Origin: JABLTI01 sp035528035
GTDB taxonomy: Archaea > Asgardarchaeota > Heimdallarchaeia > JABLTI01
Assembly: GCA_035528035.1 (NCBI GenBank)
Contig: DATKZI010000004.1
Coordinates: 62,001-126,000 of the forward strand
Length of the DNA stretch: 64,000 nucleotides
Reading direction: 5' to 3'
This document shows positions 60,883-64,000 of the stretch, piece by piece (the first letter of the stretch is position 1; every line of letters starts with the position of its first letter). The translations under genes and the position numbers were made by a program. Under the pieces are notes generated by a model. It was not told where the DNA came from. It searched no databases and was given only the letters and a program-made list of their open reading frames with translations.

Positions 60883-61785
60883 TTGTTCTACCAAGTAGAA
60901 GCATTTAGTGATAAACCATTCTTTGGTAATCCTACAGCTATTGTTATAGAGGATTCAAAAGAGTCGTACCCCCTACATTTCAAAGAAAGTATTGCTCGAG
61001 AAATGAATTTACCAATTACGGCTTTTATTTCGCAAAGTACTAAAGCTGATTTTAAAATAGCTTTTTTCTCCCCAAAAAAGCAAGTGCCCTTTAGTGGACA
61101 TGCAACTTTAGCTTCTGTATGGTTATTAGCGAAATTAAAAAACATAAAACCAAATACTGATACTGTTAAAATTGAAACTGAAAAAGGAATTTATCCTTGT
61201 GATATTCTTTGGGAAAAAGAAACCATAACAAAAATCTTTGTTACTTTAAAGAATCCAGAATTTCAAGAGATAGATATTGATAAACAAAAATTAGCTGATA
61301 TTTTAGGAATTCGTACAGATAAAATCGAATCGAATGAAAAATTACCTCTGGTAGTAGCGGACGTTGGTAGTCCAAAAATCCTTGTTCTCATCTCAAGTAA
61401 AGAAATGATAGATGCACTAGTACCTAAATACGACGAAGTAGAACGTTTATGTAGGAAACATAAAGCTACAGGATTACATCTCTATACATTTGATACCTAT
61501 ACTGAAGGATCAACATGTTATACTAGACATTTTGAACCATTACAAGGAGCAGCTGAAACAGCTGTTTCAGGTTTAGCTAATGGAGCTTTAGCAGCTTTTC
61601 TTGTAAAGGAAGGATTTGCTCCACCAGGTACATTGATAATTGAACAGGGTGAGTCACTTGATCGTAATAGCAAAATAGAGATAAAAGTGGAAGCTACAAA
61701 ATCAGGTATTAAATCTGTTAAAATTGGCGGAAAAGCTCAAGTGATGTTTAAATTTGAATTGAATAAAGAGATTAACACCTCTTAA
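60883..61785 (+). CDS. PhzF-family isomerase-like protein
   Basis: A 300-aa protein of the PhzF/diaminopimelate-epimerase-like fold. The beginning FYQVEAFSDKPFFGNPTAIVI, the motif FSPKKQVPFSGHATLAS and LQGAAETAVSGLANGALAAFL are typical; the catalytic Glu of PhzF aligns near the AREMNLPITAFI segment, which here lacks an obvious Glu-T-x-F pattern except E near MNLP. Outside phenazine producers the substrate is unknown. The start is a TTG at 60883 with GGAG about 10 nt upstream; no ATG fits the conserved N-terminus. There are no phenazine genes nearby. Confidence 0.85.
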   Translation: MFYQVEAFSDKPFFGNPTAIVIEDSKESYPLHFKESIAREMNLPITAFISQSTKADFKIAFFSPKKQVPFSGHATLASVWLLAKLKNIKPNTDTVKIETEKGIYPCDILWEKETITKIFVTLKNPEFQEIDIDKQKLADILGIRTDKIESNEKLPLVVADVGSPKILVLISSKEMIDALVPKYDEVERLCRKHKATGLHLYTFDTYTEGSTCYTRHFEPLQGAAETAVSGLANGALAAFLVKEGFAPPGTLIIEQGESLDRNSKIEIKVEATKSGIKSVKIGGKAQVMFKFELNKEINTS

Positions 61786-61890
61786 TTCTTTTTTTCTCCT
61801 AAAAATTAAACTAACATAACAATATTTAATAATGGCTTCATTTTTAAGCAGAAGTAGTTCCATAAATTAGTTTATGGTAAGATAGCTGAA

Positions 61891-61983
61891 ATGCTGTCTG
61901 TTCGTAATCGAGTCACTTTTTCTCGAAACGCCAAACAAAATGACGAGAAAAGGAAAGGAGCTCAGATGCGAAACATCAGATAA
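61891..61983 (+). CDS. possible 30-aa basic ORF upstream of rps15
   Basis: An ATG frame of 30 codons rich in Arg, Lys and Asn ends 12 nt before the rps15 ATG. A TATA-like element at about 61860-61876 would start transcription almost at this ATG, so it would be leaderless. The DNA is richer in G+C than nearby gaps. Alternatively the region is a structured leader: TTTTCTCG (61918-61925) and CGAGAAAA (61944-61951) form an 8-bp hairpin. An overlapping 16-codon frame (61940-61990) also exists. Confidence 0.3.
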   Translation: MLSVRNRVTFSRNAKQNDEKRKGAQMRNIR

Positions 61984-61995
61984 CTGGTGAATAAT

Positions 61996-62451
61996 ATGGC
62001 AAAAATGCATACAAGAACACGAGGAAAATCAGGCTCCAAAAGACCGCCCCATGCAACAATTCCGGATTGGGTTTCTCAAACACCGGAAGAAATCGAACAG
62101 AAAATAATCGATTTAGCAAAACAGGGTTTGTCATCAGCAATGATTGGAACTGTTTTAAGAGATACTTATGGAATACCTTCTTCAAAATTAATTATTAAAG
62201 AAAAGATTACTGAAGTAATGAAACGTGAAGGTGTTTATCCGCAGTTTCCTGAGGATTTCAGATATTTAGTTAGCAGAGCACTTGCTCTAAGAAGACATTT
62301 AGATGCTCATCCTAAGGATTTACATTCAAAATATGGATTGCAAAAAATTGAGTCTAAAATTAGACGCCTTCAGAAATATTATCAGAGAGAAGGTGTTATT
62401 CCAATGACCTTCAGATACAATCCAAAAACTGCTGCAACAATTGTCAGATAA
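61996..62451 (+). CDS. rps15: small-subunit ribosomal protein S15p (uS15)
   Basis: Primary rRNA-binding protein of the small subunit. The archaeal/eukaryotic form of about 150 aa, with the N-terminal extension MAKMHTRTRGKSGSKRP, a conserved PDWV segment, and the S15 core (RDTYGIPSSK, SKYGLQKIESKIRRLQKYYQ). ATG at 61996 gives the normal archaeal N-terminus; an in-frame GTG three codons earlier is less likely. The RecJ-like gene after it is the usual archaeal neighbour. Confidence 0.96.
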   Translation: MAKMHTRTRGKSGSKRPPHATIPDWVSQTPEEIEQKIIDLAKQGLSSAMIGTVLRDTYGIPSSKLIIKEKITEVMKREGVYPQFPEDFRYLVSRALALRRHLDAHPKDLHSKYGLQKIESKIRRLQKYYQREGVIPMTFRYNPKTAATIVR

Positions 62452-62535
62452 ACTATCTTTTATTTTTTATTTGATAATTTTTTTGCAGAAATTTCTTTTT
62501 TTTTCTTTATTTTTCAATAGTTTAATAAATTTATA

Positions 62536-62550
62536 TGCCTAAAATAGGCA
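62536..62550. promoter_or_regulatory. small inverted repeat between rps15 and the RecJ-like gene
   Basis: TGCCTA/TAGGCA with a 3-nt loop, directly downstream of a TATA-like stretch (TTTATAT). It could be an operator or the 3' end of the rps15 transcript. Confidence 0.35.
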
Positions 62551-62595
62551 AAATTACTTAAGTATGACTATTGTAAAAACTGTGTGGTGCTACTA

Positions 62596-64000
62596 TTGTC
62601 TTCTACTGAAAATCAAAAGAAAGATTTCAAAGGTTTTACAGCAAGGGTAAAAGAAGCAGTTGATTATTTGAATACATTCAAAGGCACAATATTATGCGCA
62701 AGTCATATTGACGCGGATGGATTATCATCTGCTGGCATCATAGGAAAAGCACTACATCGAGCAAATTTGGAATATCATATACGATGTGTTCGACAGCTAG
62801 AACTCCCAATTATTAGTGAAATTTCTACCATGAAAGGAATAGACAATATTATTTTTACTGATTTAGGTAGCGGACAATTAGAAGGAATAAATAAATATCT
62901 TTCAAAAAAAAATATAATTATTCTAGATCATCACCCAGCAATAGTAGAACCTGCATCTGATTCCATTTTATATGTGAACCCCTTTGCGTATAATTATGAT
63001 GGAGCAAATGAGATTAGCGGAGCTGGTTTATCCTACTTTTTTGCGAAAACATTAAATTCGAAAAATAGTGATACTTCAGGAATAGCTGTTGTTGGAGCAT
63101 TAGCAGATAGACAAGATAAAGGAGATAAAAATTCTTTAGATGCATTAAATCGAATCATTGTAGAAGATGGAATAAAACTAGGTATAATTGAAGAGAAATT
63201 AGACTTAAGACTTTTTGGACGTGAAACCCGACCAATCTATCAAGCTCTAGAATATACTACTGATCCTTTTTTACCTGGATTAACAGGTAATGGTGATATG
63301 TGTAATCGTTTTATGCGTGATACAGGACTTCCTCAACAAAGAGGTGATCTATGGAGAACAATCCAGGACTTAAATATAAATGAACGTAAAACATTAATTG
63401 AAAGTCTTGTGACATATGGTTTATCACATGGCATGTCAGCAAAAGATTCACAAAGTATAGTAGGAACAGTTTATACTTTAATCAATGAAAAACCTGGAAC
63501 CTTATTACGTAATGCTCGAGAATTTGGGTCTTTACTTAATTCCTGTGGACGATTAAATGCTTCGGGTATAGCTATTGGAATTTGTATGGGTGAACGAAAA
63601 TTCTTATTGCAAGAAGCTGAAGATCTTATGAGTGAATATAGACGAAAAATATCACAATTTATTGAAATTATTAATAAAGAAAGTGAGCATCTGCGTGAAT
63701 ATTCCAATTTGATTGTTTTTGATGGAAAAGATATTATAGATGACACGATGATTGGAACTGTTGTTTCTATAGCCATTTCCACTAAAAAATTCCTAGATAA
63801 AAAGAAACCACTTGTAGGTATGGCTATCTCTGATGATGGTACAATAAAGATTAGTTGTAGAGGAACACAACAATTAGTAAGTGAGGGATTAGATTTAGGT
63901 CTTGCATTAAGGAAAGCTGTAGAAGCAATAGGATCTGAATCTGAAGGAGGAGGTCATAACATTGCTGCTGGAGCACGTATACCTCAAGGAACAGAAAATC
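62596..64000 (+). CDS. RecJ-like DHH-family exonuclease (GAN-type), partial at the window end
   Basis: Single-strand exonuclease of the DHH family; archaeal homologues associate with GINS in the replication complex. 468 codons are visible. DHH domain motifs are SHIDADG (about 40-46), FTDLG, and LDHHPA; the DHHA1 domain near the end shows GGGHNIAAGA. The start is uncertain: TTG at 62596, with GGTG just upstream, gives the expected N-terminus, and GTG codons at 62584 and 62587 are in frame. The gene follows rps15, as in many archaea, and continues beyond the window. Confidence 0.9.
   Translation, partial: MSSTENQKKDFKGFTARVKEAVDYLNTFKGTILCASHIDADGLSSAGIIGKALHRANLEYHIRCVRQLELPIISEISTMKGIDNIIFTDLGSGQLEGINKYLSKKNIIILDHHPAIVEPASDSILYVNPFAYNYDGANEISGAGLSYFFAKTLNSKNSDTSGIAVVGALADRQDKGDKNSLDALNRIIVEDGIKLGIIEEKLDLRLFGRETRPIYQALEYTTDPFLPGLTGNGDMCNRFMRDTGLPQQRGDLWRTIQDLNINERKTLIESLVTYGLSHGMSAKDSQSIVGTVYTLINEKPGTLLRNAREFGSLLNSCGRLNASGIAIGICMGERKFLLQEAEDLMSEYRRKISQFIEIINKESEHLREYSNLIVFDGKDIIDDTMIGTVVSIAISTKKFLDKKKPLVGMAISDDGTIKISCRGTQQLVSEGLDLGLALRKAVEAIGSESEGGGHNIAAGARIPQGTEN

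Noticed and set aside
1..64000. CRISPR array, rRNA genes or a complete insertion sequence
   Set aside because: No regularly spaced repeats, no rRNA-like G+C-rich blocks and no transposase were found by eye. The only longer repeats are those listed.

Overview
The window comes from an AT-rich archaeal chromosome. RadA recombinase, RNA polymerase subunit Rpo12, archaeal-type glycyl-tRNA synthetase, S15p followed by an archaeal RecJ-like DHH nuclease, TATA-type promoters, and a pre-tRNA with a textbook bulge-helix-bulge intron all point that way. A eukaryote-like type IB topoisomerase and a protein ending in a RING-like zinc finger suggest an Asgard (perhaps Heimdall-like) lineage or a relative of the Thaumarchaeota. 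That placement is inference. Leaderless or GTG/TTG starts, hairpin-plus-T-run 3' ends and tail-to-tail gene pairs are common.

Layout. 0-6 kb: radA, surface and membrane proteins, a two-gene ABC exporter and malic enzyme, then an intron-bearing tRNA(CAT). 6-15 kb: a winged-helix regulator divergent from an MFS exporter with a palindromic operator between them, two CBS-domain proteins, then a co-oriented run of dihydroorotase, Mut7-C RNase-like, AMMECR1, a membrane protein and a thioredoxin-fold protein. 15-28 kb: a TPR protein, then a large ABC module (permease, double ATPase, permease) flanked by two copies of a 58-nt direct repeat and by gene remnants, then a P-loop kinase fused to two GNAT domains. 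28-42 kb: mostly membrane, sensory and surface functions (acyltransferase, PAS protein, serine hydrolase, purple-acid-phosphatase-like protein, sugar-type symporter, lone E2 acyltransferase domain, RING-like protein) and a DJ-1/PfpI gene broken by an in-frame stop.

The most notable locus is the anaerobic ribonucleotide reductase operon at 45.7-49.6 kb. The catalytic subunit carries a complete NrdR repressor (zinc ribbon plus ATP cone) fused to its N-terminus. The glycyl-radical C-terminal domain has been cut off and is encoded by its own 81-codon gene with its own ribosome binding site. A redoxin and the radical-SAM activase NrdG follow. Two NrdR-box-like 16-mers lie exactly 31 bp apart in the promoter, the usual arrangement for NrdR targets. 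The enzyme therefore appears to carry its own repressor and to be autoregulated, and its radical site is supplied in trans. Topoisomerase IB follows in the same direction.

49.7-64 kb is mainly housekeeping: glmS (starting at a TTG directly before the catalytic Cys), an HTH protein with an S-layer-like domain, a YkgJ-type cysteine-cluster protein, glyS, rpoP (48 codons), an eIF2B-like protein, initiator tRNA-Met, a sialidase-like surface protein, gcvT, a PhzF-like protein, a possible small leaderless ORF ahead of rps15, and the first part of a RecJ-like nuclease that runs off the window. No CRISPR array, rRNA or complete insertion sequence was seen.
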